Shown here: piece after piece, positions 11,201-23,150 of the stretch | Layout of the letters: each line of letters opens with the position of its first letter | Position numbering within the stretch: the first letter of the stretch is position 1 | Assembly (NCBI GenBank): GCA_959347315.1 | Contig: OY365817.1 | Coordinates: 4,694,643 to 4,758,642, forward strand | Length of the DNA: 64,000 nucleotides | Origin: Bimastos eiseni | Lineage: Eukaryota > Annelida > Clitellata > Crassiclitellata > Lumbricidae | Direction: 5' to 3' | Position numbers and translations under genes: made by a program | Notes under the pieces: model-generated | Databases searched by the model: none | The model's input: only the letters and a program-made list of their open reading frames with translations | What the model was told of the DNA's origin: nothing

Positions 11201-14200
11201 TGACTTCCGGTAGAAGAACTGGTAACTGTAAGGAACTCCTGGTAGAGTCGCAATTTCTAATCAGGCGACGCAGATCGGTCGTTTCAGACGTAATTTCCAT
11301 AGATCGATCAAGTGTCTGTCAGCAATGGGCTGACAGACACTATTATTATAGATATCGAGGATGGGGCGTGTCGATATCTATAATTGCAGATGGCGCCTCT
11401 CGATTGCGATCTGAGTGGCTTTCCCAATAAATTGCAAAGGGAAGGGCACACTTTTGACCTCGCATATCTCCGATAGGCATAACGTGTTTGAGACGATTAG
11501 GAAAGCTGGCTCCTCTCTACATGCATGTAGATTGACATCGCTCCTAGACGGAAAGAGTCGTAGATTGACCAGGATCCATGGTTTCGTATTGCGCACGTGC
11601 TAACAATGGGCGGAAAGAAGGAAAGCATTTTTGATGGGAACGTAATACATGCAAACGCCAGCAGGGCGGGTCAGTCGTACAATCTTAAACTTACTGACGC
11701 ACGTTGCTAGGCAGTTCCCCGAGATTTATAAGCGTCAAATTCCTTTATAAGACGAAGATTCCCCATCTTTAGAAAACTGTAAAGAAGCGTTTTGCTGGGT
11801 GCGCTCAGAAATACGAGAGAAAATTTGATGAGCAATGTTTCGTGAAGTGCTTTGTCAAGATTTTTACACGCTAACGAGATCGATGAATGCTCGGGAGTCG
11901 TAGACCTGCTAAAGACGCTATCACCATTGTTCACCAATTTGACCAAAATTAATGCATCCGTCCATATACGTTCGCTGGAAGAGTTCCTGAGTCGAGAGCC
12001 ATCAGCAGAAGGGAAAAGTCAGATTTAGAAGGTCAGAACAAGTGCAAACTTGCAAGATCGTAGTCTAGAGAATTACATGGCGTCCACAATGGAAGTTAGA
12101 GACAGCTTATTCACAGGCGCTCTGTCACTTTTTTGTCGCGTTCTCATAGACCTCAATTAATTACGATAATTTTTATATTAATCAATATTGAAGACGAGAA
12201 CACATTATTTTGCGTTTAGGAATTGAAAATTAGATGTGATTATTATAATTATGAAGATTTATACAATGGTCGTTCTCAAAACTAAATGGAAAGACTAATC
12301 ATATGCTATATTACAGTGCTATGTTGCTTAATATCCCGGGAGCATATTTGGTCGATCTACTGGTGGGATTTACTGCTCTGGCCGTTGTTGCTTACTATTC
12401 TCGAATTCAATGCGATCCTTTGGCAAATAAAGAGATCAACGACGAAAATCAAGTAAATTATATATTGATACTAGCCTTAAAGCATTCGATGCTTCGCCCC
12501 TGAAATTGTCTCCATAATAATAATAATAATCTTCGCTAATTTCCCTAATAATACCGGTAATAATCTTCGTTCAATTTCAAACTGTCACACCGCAGTATTA
12601 GTACAGTACGATCGAATGATGGCGAGTTAATAGAGGAGCCGAATTTAACCGTCGGCAGCCACGCAGGGCGCTCAATACGCTCTACATATCATTTTAACAA
12701 ACGCCGCCGCCTAGAGAAAGAATGAAAGAAGTCAGCCTTAGAGGGATACGGGTCTCGAACTCGGTTCTTCAAACGCTGCGTCCCTGTGTGTTCACCACTA
12801 CTCTACGGCCCCTCCAGTGCTATGACTGACTATAGGTCAGTCCCAGCGATAGTGTTTCATTTGATGAGTGTTTCGAGAGGCACAGTGGATTTGTGTGCAA
12901 CTAAACCGCCTGATATACATATTAAATTTAGCGCAGCCATCAGATGATACGAATGCAAATGGAGGTTAATTGTGCAATTTGCAACTATAAATATTCAATT
13001 AGCCTTTTGGGATAAAGCACATTCAGCGCGGAGAATTAGTCAGAAATTCGCTTAAGAACTTATGTAATGTATCGACAAAGCGTTACGTTTATGAGACTTT
13101 TTAGTGTCACATATAATAATTGTTCCGCTTTGTAGTCAAGATTACGCATTACGTATATTACATAATAAAATTATATCGCAGGTATTACACCATTGTGATT
13201 TTGGCCATGTAGGCATTCAGATACGTAGACCTGTATTTGCCGAACCAGAAGACGCTGAACGATGCGCTTTTGACAATTGGCTATCTGTAAAACGTTTGAA
13301 ATAATCTTGAACCCTTGTTGAGGTAAATGCTGTTGTTGCGTTTCAGAATATACTTTTATCACTTGTTGGTTGTTAATGTGGTTTCAGTTACTTCCTCATT
13401 TTGTGATGACCGTATTTAGAAATTCTCCTGGTTTTGCCGGTTTATTTCTGGCGGCGCTTTATGGAGGAGCCTTAAGGTAAGACGAATTTAATAGAACTAC
13501 ACTTAGTGCTTACGATACTGAAGTATGTTTTTTCTTGTTAGTTTGCTAATCGTGTTGTTGTAAATGCGCCCTTGCAGCGGAATGGTTGCGTTATAATGAA
13601 AAGCTTGGCTTATTGGTCTTATTTACTGCTTCACTCTCAAGCTCTCAATTTTCATGTTGTAGGTATTAACTATTTCAAGTCTGTTATGAATTTCAGCAAG
13701 GATACAATCGTTTTCTGTTACCTAATTTCTATTTTATTGACCCTGAAATGCAAATAAATATTATGATGGCCAGTTTTAACTAAGATTTCATTGTGCATGC
13801 CTTGTAGGCGTATGAATACGTTTTCATTTAGTAGCGATCCGTGAACCTTTCAATGCAGCGGGTTATACATGTAGTCGTAGCCTCATATGGATCTTGAAAT
13901 CGCCATTTTTTAAATGTTAACCAATGTTTTGAATGAATTAATGATTGACAGCTCTATGTCATCTGATCTAAGCGGTTCAGCAGCAAACTGTTGGGATGAT
14001 TTTCTTAAAAAGACATTCGATGACATTCCTGAATCCGTGAAGGTCATTGTCAACCGGATATTAGGTAATGTTTAACATTAGATTAAAATTCTAGATATGA
14101 ATTATTTCCTGTCATGTTTGCTTTCATGCATTTACCCATATTAATTTATTAATAAAAACGATATATTATCAGTTCGCACAGTTTGCTGAAAGTTTGTGTT

Positions 14201-17200
14201 TCTTTTACGCATAATGAAGTCGTCATTTCACTCATTTGATAATGTAAATGTAATTGAACCAATTTTTCTTAAACCGTGTGTTGGTCAGTGAGTTTTTCCA
14301 GTTAATATTAGAAGGGCCCTTAAACAACCAGTCAAAGTTCCTGATTAAGTCAGATATATATATATATATATATACCTACGTATGAGAATGAAAATAGCTA
14401 TGTACCATATTCTGTTAATTGGAAACTCAAATATACGCTGTTGAAAGCGAAGGTGGGGCTTTGTACTCTTTTATCATGATTTTGCAGTCTTGGTTTTCGG
14501 CATCGTAGCTACTTCAGTGGCATTCCTTGCAGCATTTATGCCTGGTCCATTTACACAGGTAAGAGTTGGTCAAATGTTTTGTAAGCTTTATATATAATGC
14601 TTGTAAATTTATTCAACCTGTAATCACATTAATATTTATGTTTGCTCATCTGAATCACAGACTTGAATTAAATCACTCATCCGGATATGACATCTTAAAA
14701 TTTTTACCCTGAAGATATGTTAGATAAATGAATGATCATTAATTTTCAGTTAATACGACTACACCAAATTTGCAAAGACTTTTCAAAACTGTTATGCTTT
14801 GTCAGAATTGTTTGCAAATGTGTTATACTGTGTAATAATATTTATCTCTATATTTCGTTACAACTCAGACAGCAGCTGCGTTGGATGGAGCGGTGGTTGG
14901 ACCACTCTTCGGTGTTTTCGTCTTGGGTGGAATATCAAAAATCGCCAATTGGAAGGTTTGAATATATGGTCTTTCGTACTCGTGAATGCTGAATTTCTTA
15001 ATTTAAATTAGTTCTAGCAATTTATTATGTGTCCTATTGAGCAAAAATCTCCGTTCATGCTGTACAAATGGACTCGACAGATCTGAAGTTGGTGTTAGTA
15101 AATAAATAAGCAGTATTGTAAGCAAGACTTGAAACTTCAAGACCAAGAGAAGTGATGTACCGAGACCGAGACAGTGGGGTACCAAGACCGAGACACTCGG
15201 TTCAAGACAGCACGAGACAGTAAAAGACAAGTGATCCTATATAAAATGCTGTAAAATACTAATGTATAAGTTTTCGGGAATAAGGTTCATTTGTAATTTT
15301 AATTTCAATTTGAAACTTATAATGTATTCTAGTACAAATTCCCCAGAGCAGTTTGTATAATGCCGCGTTTTATCTTTTTCGATATCTCTTCTTCGGTCTA
15401 TCTTCTGAGTAGTATAAAGAAAGCCTTTTTAGACGCGTTTAAATCTTCTAGACGATTTTAAACAAGCAAATTCGATACCAAATGCAAAGAAAATTATAAA
15501 TTTGCGCATTTCCTTACTCACCCTGAGAAACTCGAAGTTGTTTCGATCGTTTCGGTTGTGGTGGTTTTACATAAATGACAAACGGCACGCCATGACTACT
15601 GTTTGTCAATAGGCCTAACTTCAAATTGCGCAAACGTAAACTTCACAAATTCAGGTTATCTCTCATACATTTTTCCACTTTAAGGCGATTGAATTGATTT
15701 CAGTATCATGTGACTCGCGCGTTAACCAGAATTATCGTTTTTCGTAGATTCCGGTTTCAGTTTCTAGCGCAAGATTTTAAGACGGTTAACGCGAAATTTA
15801 TCGAGACCGCTTGTTCGAGACAAAAACAAGACTTTCACTTAAAGACAGTTGCTAAAAATTCCAGACACTACCGCGAGACCGAGACAACAGCCTTCCGGGA
15901 ACGAGACCAAGACACTAAAAAACTATGTCGAGGCGTGTCGAGACCGAGACACTGTCTCGAAACCCTGCAACTCTGAAAATAGATTTCCCAGAAAACGGCT
16001 ATCGGCTTCAAAAGATGCCAGCTTTACATTTAACAATATGTTCTCACTTCATCACAAAGGGCTAAACTAATGACTGGCTTCACTCCATCGGTTTCCCGCT
16101 CTTTGAAGACATTTCTTTTCTCCGTGTATTTCCGTGCTCAGAGAGCCTTAGAATGGTTATTCTGTGAGAGGCACTAAACGAGTCTAAAAAAACAACGCGA
16201 TAAAGATACGTGTGCAATCATCGTGCTTTTATTGTTGTGAATTTATCCAGGGAGCCTTGACTGGTGTAGCTGTGGGTGCGTTCTTGAGCATGTGGCTGGT
16301 AATAGGATCAATGAGTGTCCCAAATAAATATCCTTCTCTGCCCCCAATCTCAGTCGACTGCTGCATCGATCAATTGAACGACACCGTTTTTGGATCAATA
16401 GACGATGACAACTGTACCGTTACTAACCAACCAACAAATGACTCTCTCGGAATGCCGTCTCGTGTAAGTTAACATACGGTGGCATTACAGTATGTCTGTC
16501 TGTCTGTCTCTGTCTGTCTGGTTTGTGGGGGCTTGATCGTGTCTGAGCATTTCTAAAACACGTTTTGGGAATCTTTCTAAAGCGCTTTCAGTAATTGGCA
16601 TTTATAAAATGGAACAGTTGATGCCTAAAGAATAGGCCAATGATGAAAGGATTTTGTTTTTGTACGATCATTAGACATTTTACGCCAAAATGTGAAATTG
16701 TTTGCCTTTATCATTCATGTGGCTCCTGATAACTATCTGTATGCAATTATGCATACACACTCTTTAATATATCAATAGGATATAAATGATAGCTTAGTAA
16801 AAATGTTTGCTCAAGGTCACCAATATTTAGATGAACTTAACTGCATAATTTCTGCAATACTTCATTCACACATATTGTGTTTTCCAAATTTTGCCGTGTC
16901 AGTAATTGTAGGAGCAAAAATTTAGCTGCGGTAGGCTATAGCTCAACTGTAAGAGGTCTCGGTGCATTGGAAAGCAATGGTGACCAGTCAAAATTGAAGA
17001 TTTCAGTTATTACTATTCGCCTCATCGAGAAAATGAAATAATCGAGTGTCGAGCCGCCATGTTGTGCTGTGAAGCAAGCCAACTGAGGTTAGAACGCATC
17101 AGATTTCTCACTGGATGGTATTAAACAGCGGCGACCGATGCATTTCGTCATGTACATGTACTTATATATTGGAACGAAATGTCCCACAGGTAGCCACGCC

Positions 17201-20200
17201 TTCTTTGGCGAGAGAGGTCGTTGATTCGATGAAGTCATCAAACCATAGATGTAAAAAACGTTATTATTTATTTTGCTTAAAAAACTGGTTTTATCGGGTT
17301 TTTTCGTCCTGTTTCTTTCTGTTTTTCATATTATCATTATTATTATTAATATTATTATTATTATTATCAATTATGCTCATTTATTTAATTGTTTGTATAT
17401 TTTGTTTAGATTAAATTTGTCTTAGCAACCTCTTTGCGAATCCACAGATATAAGTATGAAACGTCGACCGGGTGTGGTCTATGGCTGTAGGTGTTCAGAG
17501 GCCGGCTGATGTTTGTATGGGTCGGCTTAAAGGCCTGACTGGCTGTACGAGAGAGGTTGCAGAATGGATTCATATTACTTTGATGGACGAGAAGAATAAC
17601 AATTCAGCATTGGCTCATTTGAAATACATTTTCTGCGACCGTGAGAACGTTTATTCGGATGACAAGATCCGTATAAGAGGTCATTGTGCGGGTGACGATA
17701 GCAATATAAATCTTGTGAAAAGAATGCCAAAACACAGAAAGGATTGGTTAGAGAAGAAAGTAGCGATAGGATGAAGCAAGGCACAATGCAAAGAAGCGAT
17801 AGGCGATTCATGTTACTTTGTGCTTGATAGGAAAGTTGTTATTTCATGAGTAAATTTTAATTGTTGTAAGTAGAGTTTTTAATCTTAAAGTACAGTAAAA
17901 GAAATCGAAAAAATGTAATTTTTATTTTTCGCCCCTCCGGTTTTTTCTGTTCTTTTCTATTATTTTCCCAAAACTCTGCTTCTTATCAACACAATCAGCT
18001 TCTAGCATTGACCTCGTGGGTGGTCAATAAAATAAGTTGACGTCGAGGTCACTTACATGTATACATAATTATCACGTGCAACACTGTGGCCACTCTTGGC
18101 AATTAAGGCATACAGATTTGTTCCCTTGAGGACGTGTCCCCTCACGATTCGCAGGGCATAATTATTATGACTGGGCCTACAGATACTTTGCCGCTTTGCA
18201 GAAAATAACTCTTGCATGAATTTGGTAGGTGCTGACTATGTTGACCTATGTAAGTAAAACAGAGGCTCATCAAAAATAGATTTAAAAGTCAACAAAACCT
18301 TTGGGCCCGACAGTTCTAGGATGGCTGCCTGCCTGAGAGTCGTCTATATTATAGACCTACATGTAGAGTTATTTTTTTAAACCAGGGATCAATTATTTTG
18401 TGTTTCATTCTTCCAGACGGAGTTTCATGGCTTCGAAAGGTTTTACTGTCTGTCCTACTTGTGGTACGTTGTATTTGGAATGATGACGACATGGACAGCT
18501 GGGATGATAGCCTCCCTGATATTCAGTAGGTTATCACTTCAAACACAACACTTTGAATACCAAGCTCAACCGTGGTAATCGCTGACTCCTATCTCTGACT
18601 TCTATGCTATGACTTTCAAATAATGCCGCGATTATTATGCCCTATATATTATACAGCATCAACTGTAATCCTAAAAATCACACGCTGCTTTTTGCAATGA
18701 CAGATTTACATGAAGATAGAGAAAAATATTGCGGTGAGGTCGTTTTCTTGAACAGAATTCTCATCCTGATACATTTCGTAATTATAATAAAATCGGCATC
18801 ACCCGACATCCCGACATTTTCAAGTTAACGACATTTTTACTTAGCAGATCCGCCATTCCGTATTAGTCTGCGCCACATCGTCCCTGAAATTGCTACAAAG
18901 TAACTCTACCAGCATTGGCGAGCGCACCGAGTGACGCCGTGATTTTTAACTAATGCGCCTGATTTGCATATTGAATGTACTCCCAATTAAGATGACTTCG
19001 TTATTTACATTGAAGTTGAAATGGCTGTTGATTCTTGCGGATTGTAGGAGACAAAGTCTTGGAAGCCGCTGTGGATGACCGTCTTCTTATAAGGTTCAGA
19101 AACTGCAGTTGCAGAAGTCAAAAAGAGAAACACGATCAGGTTCAACCAGAGAAGCCAAACAGCGAGGCAAGTGGAATAAATATCACGACAGTTCCAGTAG
19201 TAATCATTTTTTTCCTTCTCGTTAGTGTTCCTAAGCTTCGTCTCTCTCCTCTTCATTTAAGACAGTTGCTCCTTATCCTGTTTCTCTCGTATCTCTCCTC
19301 TTGAGTTTAGACAGCTGCTCCTTATCCTGCTCCTTATCCTGTTTCTCTCGTATATCTATCTGTTGATTCTTGCGGATTGTATGACTTCGTTATTTGCATT
19401 GAAGTTGAAATGGCGGTTGATTCTTGCGGATTGTAGAAGACAAAGTCTTGGAAGCTCTTGGTTAACTTCATAGGCTCCCTGTCCAGGCTTACAATCAACA
19501 TATAATTCTGATTCTAATGTTCAAGGCGCATCAGTAATAAATGTGAAGCCAGGGATCAAAACCCAACACCTGTCGTGTGTAACTTTTTTTATTAAATCAA
19601 ATTCTACCATGCGTGACGCCTCGGAACCTGAATCTCGTAGCCCATTCACGGCCACACCATTTACAAACAAAGGTAACATAAATCTTTGTTGGTAGTCATT
19701 GGCTTTATTCACATTTGACAGAGGCTTCACGAAATAATTAACCTGGGCGGGTTCCTGACTCTGCCTTTGCCAGGAGGGATTATGACCTCGATTATGACCA
19801 TGACTAAAATATCGTATTCATTCATTCATTTCCGAAATTTCATACAGCCCTTCTTCCAACATTTACTTTTGCTCAGGAGTGCACACACACGCCTCGACGG
19901 TGCAATTCCAGTTGTACTGCAGAGCAATTGTGCGCGAAGGACTTGCTCAAGGTCCCACACAGTGACGCCCCAGACGAGGCTCGAAACCGCGCGCTCAGCA
20001 CACACTGAACTTTACGGGCTGACCGCTCTAACCGATAGGCCCATGTGCCACAACAATGGCAGGCGGCAAGGACTCTTTAAGACGATATATTGTATAATAA
20101 CGTCATCCTTCAATGCTTCAAAGCTATCAATATCCTTACTTTCAAGATAGTAATTTCGCACATCGTTTAACTTAGATAAGAACTGTGTGTGTGTATGGTT

Positions 20201-21767
20201 CTCTGTTCTCGTCATTGGCTTAAATTTAGTAAAATAATGCTTTGCATCCATTCGACACGCACTCAACAATGCATATTCAGTATGTCTGTAATTAACACGC
20301 GTTTCAACAGACAGTCTGCTATAATGCGTTCTGAGCGTGGAGTTAAGCAGAGACGGAATAAGCCTCGCCAACTTGCGTTTCTCGATCCCATGGAGGTAGA
20401 CTGTTTTCCCAAAAGTGTGAAAGTACCCCAGCAGGTCCTGGCCTTCATTCTTACTAGGAAGTTTAGCATAAGTAAAAGACGCAGCTTGGTCAACCTCAGG
20501 AGCTGAGGTTTGTGGCTGTAGAAGACCCAACACTTCCCTTTTAAGACAGCCATCTCCATTTCCATCCTTTTCTTCTCTGCAATCCGACTCTCCTTCTCTG
20601 CCAAGAACCACCTTTCCTCAGCCTCAATCACTTTAAGCCTCATTTGACTTTCACTGATATCTACTCCTTCTGCATGCATTCCCTCCTCTCCTTCATCATC
20701 GCATCCCTCCACCTCGTCGTATTCCTTCAACTTTCTAATCATCTTCTTCTTATCAAACCCTTCGCAATCAATGCCTCGCTTTCCACACTCGTCTTGCAAT
20801 TGAACTTTCTTTAACTTTGCAAACAGTTCGATGTTGTACAGTTTAAGCACAATTTAAGCATACAATCAAAATAAACCCTGACCCAAACTCAAGGTAAATA
20901 CAGCACCAAATGACCAAAAACCGTCTAACATAATGGCTACTGCTTACTGGATTCTATAGTCTAGTCTAATTCAAATGTTCGCTTGAACTAATAATAGTTA
21001 CAATCACATTCAAACTAAATAATACATTAATAAAATAATCGTCGCCGATTCCATTACATAAAACAACTGAGAAAATCGAAGTCATAGTTTCAGAATATTC
21101 GTTTAATCAAAGTTCATAGCAAAGACTACTTAACTGCTCCACAATTTTTCCTGGCAATAAAGGGCTCTGTGTTAAATAAAGCACATGGCATAAAAATCTT
21201 GTTACTACTTTGCAAATTATGGCAGGTACGTGGAAGAAATGTAGGTCGTTGACCTCTGAAAACATGCATATTTATCAATGCAAATCTTGACACCACATGC
21301 ATTAAAAGACATTTTTCTCCAGCTAAATATTTGAATTCAACATTTCTTATTTCAGATATCGAAAGAAGACATATTTGTTTGTACCAATACACCATAAAAC
21401 GATTTTCTTTGTTTTGATCCCTCTTACCTATTTCAGCCTTTTCAGTAACTAGAAACCGACAAACGGCGGGTTTTGACCTCTGGCCTCACATATTATACAA
21501 AGCGCCGGAAATTTCATGCCTTCCCAGTCTATCTGAGCTTGCAAGAAAGTTGTGCAGCATTGGTGCTAAATGTTCAATAATTATGTGCTTATTTCAAGTG
21601 CACTGTATTTCCGTAAAAACAATCATTGCATTGGATGAGTCATGAATATGTGTAAGCTCTAATGTTTCGCTTTTTTACCTGAACAGGTGGCAGTTGAGCC
21701 TATTGCTCATGAGATGACTAGAGTGACACAGCCACTGAATCTTCCAAGTGACACTAATGTCAAGTAG
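5268..21767 (+). CDS. SLC5-family sodium/solute symporter, left-arm copy, exon 1 not found
   Basis: By family knowledge this is an SMCT/SMVT-like plasma-membrane carrier coupling Na+ entry to uptake of an organic anion or vitamin; the substrate cannot be told. Exons, all with AG/GT borders: 5268-5336, 7148-7199, 8232-8299, 9207-9287, 10063-10140, 10893-11033 (or from 10861), 12317-12452, 13388-13476, 13952-14064, 14488-14558, 14869-14955, 16251-16463, 18417-18525, and a terminal exon 21687-21767 ending in TAG. Family signatures include GGMRAVIWTDVFQ, PTVRHTFW, LSQPAVQRF, YAMLLNIPG and a Ser-rich Na2-site stretch LSSMSSDL. All exons read open. The first exon (about 113 codons in the right copy) is absent from 1-5267, so this copy is probably 5' truncated. 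Exon 6/7 phases (10140 to 10893) do not match simply, and phase 1 after 18525 against phase 0 at 21687 implies one unseen short exon. Confidence 0.85.
7354..7935. mobile_element. MITE-like TIR element, copy 1, left arm
   Basis: The element opens with CCAGAGGTCAAAACC and closes with GGTTTTTACCTCTGG, so its ends are inverted repeats of about 15 bp, possibly extended by TGAGG on one side. It is 582 bp long and non-coding. It lies in the intron after exon 7148-7199. The mirror copy is 50402-50984, and a second, interrupted copy is 19549-21483. I could not settle the target duplication. Confidence 0.7.
8478..8717 (-). mobile_element. tRNA-derived SINE, family 1, left arm
   Basis: Read on the minus strand, it starts with a tRNA-like head (CGATTGGTTAGAGTGATCGG as box A region and GGATTCGACCC as box B region), followed by a body with the CAATTGCTCTGCATTACAAC motif and a CAGTTGTATT-type tail region. 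The right arm lacks most of this copy because of a 306-bp deletion. Confidence 0.7.
10290..10509 (-). mobile_element. tRNA-derived SINE, family 1, second copy, left arm
   Basis: It has the same layout as the copy at 8478-8717: tRNA-like head at the 10509 end (GATTGGTTAGAGCGGTCGG; box B GGGTTCGATCG), body with TGCTCTGCATTACAACTGCA, and a tail near 10290. The head does not fold as a complete tRNA, so this is a retroposon and not a tRNA gene. The mirror copy is 48131-48360. Confidence 0.75.
11311..11384. repeat. Pair of adjacent perfect hairpins in an intron
   Basis: The first hairpin has a 13-bp perfect stem (11311-11323 with 11329-11341, outer strand AGTGTCTGTCAGC) and a 5-nt loop. The second has a 14-bp perfect stem (11345-11358 with 11371-11384, ATTATAGATATCGA) and a 12-nt loop. 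Both are preserved in the right arm at 47254-47327. They lie in the intron after exon 10893-11033. No known element was recognised. Confidence 0.8.
12516..12818 (-). mobile_element. tRNA-derived SINE, family 2, left arm
   Basis: On the minus strand it starts at GGAGGGGCCGTAGAGTAGTG (box A-like), has GAGTTCGAGACCCG (box B) and a body containing CTAGGCGGCGGCG and GTGGCTGCCGACGGTTAAAT, and ends in an ATT-rich tail (near 12516-12560). It is distinct from family 1. The mirror copy is 45828-46125; truncated relatives are 22020-22275 and 31683-31935. Confidence 0.75.
15130..15970. repeat. Dispersed GAGACCGAGACA-type repeat block, left arm
   Basis: Two clusters (about 15155-15225 and 15800-15965) are built of CGAGACCGAGACA and CAAGACCAAGA units with intervening AT-rich sequence. 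They sit in the intron between transporter exons 14869-14955 and 16251-16463. Open frames crossing it are low-complexity artefacts. The mirror block is about 42690-43540. Confidence 0.6.
17472..17774 (+). CDS. Unrecognised 100-codon ORF in an intron, left arm
   Basis: This continuous frame (start MWSMAVGVQR, end LEKKVAIG) lies in the intron between transporter exons 16251-16463 and 18417-18525, on the same strand. The mirror frame at 40881-41183 is the same length with only a few replacements. I recognise no domain, signal peptide or membrane segment. A reverse-strand frame also spans most of it. It may be an old repeat or an unknown exon. Conservation between arms reflects recent duplication and does not prove coding. 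Confidence 0.2.
   Translation: MWSMAVGVQRPADVCMGRLKGLTGCTREVAEWIHITLMDEKNNNSALAHLKYIFCDRENVYSDDKIRIRGHCAGDDSNINLVKRMPKHRKDWLEKKVAIG
19607..21054 (-). mobile_element. Gag-bearing LTR retroelement fragment, left arm (internally deleted)
   Basis: The minus strand carries a broken gag frame (20850 down to about 20060) whose N-terminus resembles a SAP motif (LKKVQLQDECGKRG), followed by a coiled, charged region and a capsid-like part (LLGYFHTFGK). A SINE of family 1 (19845-20060) interrupts it. Then comes the start of a retroviral-type aspartic protease (19730 downward; LRDSGSEAS, with Ser where the family usually has Thr/Ser after the catalytic Asp). The frame then fuses at 19610 to MITE sequence because 4592 bp present in the right arm are gone. 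The terminal segment at 20950-21054 matches the 5' direct repeat of the right-arm element. Confidence 0.75.
19845..20060 (-). mobile_element. tRNA-derived SINE, family 1, inserted in gag, left arm
   Basis: The tRNA-like head lies at the 20060 end (GGGCCTATCGGTTAGAGCGG; box B GGTTTCGAGCC), with the body shared with the other copies and a GAAT-type tail near 19820-19845. It interrupts the retroelement gag frame. The mirror copy is 33893-34135. Confidence 0.75.
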
Positions 21768-22019
21768 ATCTAATGAACACGAAGTCTTCATAAGCACTCG
21801 ACAGTTGAGAGGAGCTGGCTACTGACTTTCTTGGCAATTATTGACTGACAATAACTATGGTGATAGCGTCCACCGCAGTTAGCCATTGTCAATACGTCGA
21901 CAATGATTAATAATCTTGATTAGCTATTAAGAACTTACAATGTTTTCCTTGTACGGAATTTACTGATGAAGGAATTCTTTTTGTCAGACATAAGCGAAGT
22001 TTGGGGCTTGCTATTACAA

Positions 22020-22275
22020 ATATAAATAATAAATCTTCGTTTAATTTCAAGCTGACAAACCGCAGTATGATTACAAGTACAGCGTGAGCGAATTATGAGT
22101 TACCACAGGAGTCGAATTTAACCGTCGGCAGCCACACAGGGCGCCCATTACGCTATACGTCTGATTTTTAACAAAACACGCCGCCTAGCGAAAGAAGGAA
22201 AGAAGTCAATCTTAGGAAGATAAGGTTCTCGATCTCGGTTCCTCAAGCTCAAGTGTGTTCACTGGGAAGCAGCGC
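22020..22275 (-). mobile_element. SINE family 2, second copy, left arm
   Basis: It contains the family 2 body (CGTCGGCAGCCACACAGGGC and CGCCGCCTAG on the plus strand) but a degraded tRNA-like head near 22270. An AT dinucleotide run (22270-22320) borders it. The mirror copy is 31683-31935. Confidence 0.65.
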
Positions 22276-22954
22276 TTATATATATATATGTTATATAAAT
22301 ATTATATATATGTATATATTGTTGAATGTTATAACTGAGAAAATGATTAAGGCTCTAGGGATATGCATGATAAAAATATCAATTTAATCATTTATGCACA
22401 TGTTATACATAACCTTCGTCAGCCAAGAAGACAGCAAAACGACACGGAAGTCAAGAAACTGCTGACGCAGACAAGACAGGCACAACATCAAAACGGTTGT
22501 CCACAAAGGAAACGGAACCGTGAGAGAACGGCGTACATTAAACAGGGAAAGTCCCTTTCTAGCTGAATGACTAACAACTGAGATTCAGACAGTTACACGC
22601 AGAAAATCAGCAACGGGCTGAACGCTTACGACCTTCGAAAACAAGAATGACTGTCAGAACTCCCTTAGAATAATGTGTTCCTTCTATTTGTAGAGAAGGA
22701 CACTCCTAGTTAATGACACTCCTAGTTCAAGATTTCACCCTCCATTGCACAGAGCAGAAGAAAGAGAGATCCAAAGAAAAGGATGTCCAATGAGACAATC
22801 CCACATTCATACAAGCACAGGTATAGGCCGCCACGGTAAACTATAGGCAGGTTATGCACGTGTTCAAAAATATTTAATCATATGGTCTCATCTATACAAT
22901 GTCAAATGATACGTTCACAATTATAAATATTATTACTACCATTATTATTGTCTT

Positions 22955-23030
22955 TATTATAATTATAATTATTATTATTGTTGTTATTATTATTATTATT
23001 ATTATTAGTAGTAGTAGTAGTAGTAGTAGG
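22955..23030. repeat. ATT/AGT microsatellite near the inner end of the left arm
   Basis: A run of ATT units passes into a run of AGT units. At the mirrored place in the right arm (30866-31000) the tract is longer and mixes CAA, CTA and CTG units, so this is one of the most diverged points between the arms. Confidence 0.85.
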
Positions 23031-23143
23031 ATCGAGCAGAACTGGTGGTGGAGGTGGTGGTCTGTATACGACAATGAAAGAAACAACGTGATGAAACGGA
23101 CGCGTCCAAATCACGCGTCCGCGCGAATGTACGCACATACGCA

Positions 23144-23150
23144 TATAAAA
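23144..23150 (+). promoter_or_regulatory. TATAAAA box at the inner end of the left arm
   Basis: TATAAAA follows a CpG-rich stretch with repeated ACGCGTCC units, about 10 bp before homology with the right arm ends. The mirror box is at 30738-30744 on the minus strand. Both point into the histone spacer. No transcript start or gene directly downstream was identified. Confidence 0.4.

Larger units (their letters stand above)
19549..21483. mobile_element. MITE-like element, copy 2, split by a retroelement, left arm
   Basis: The TIRs CCAGGGATCAAAACCC (19549) and the GGGTTTTGACCTCTGG type (ending 21483) match copy 1 at 7354-7935. MITE sequence occupies about 19549-19607 and 21055-21483. Between them lies a gag-bearing retroelement fragment in minus orientation. 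In the right arm the same MITE ends stand 6.5 kb apart (32480-38997). Confidence 0.7.

Noticed and set aside
19005..19256. Minus-strand frame with a hydrophobic stretch resembling a membrane protein (mirror 39290-39541)
   Set aside because: The region consists of internally duplicated segments (for example the ATTCTTGCGGATTGTA units), so it is more likely repeat than gene.
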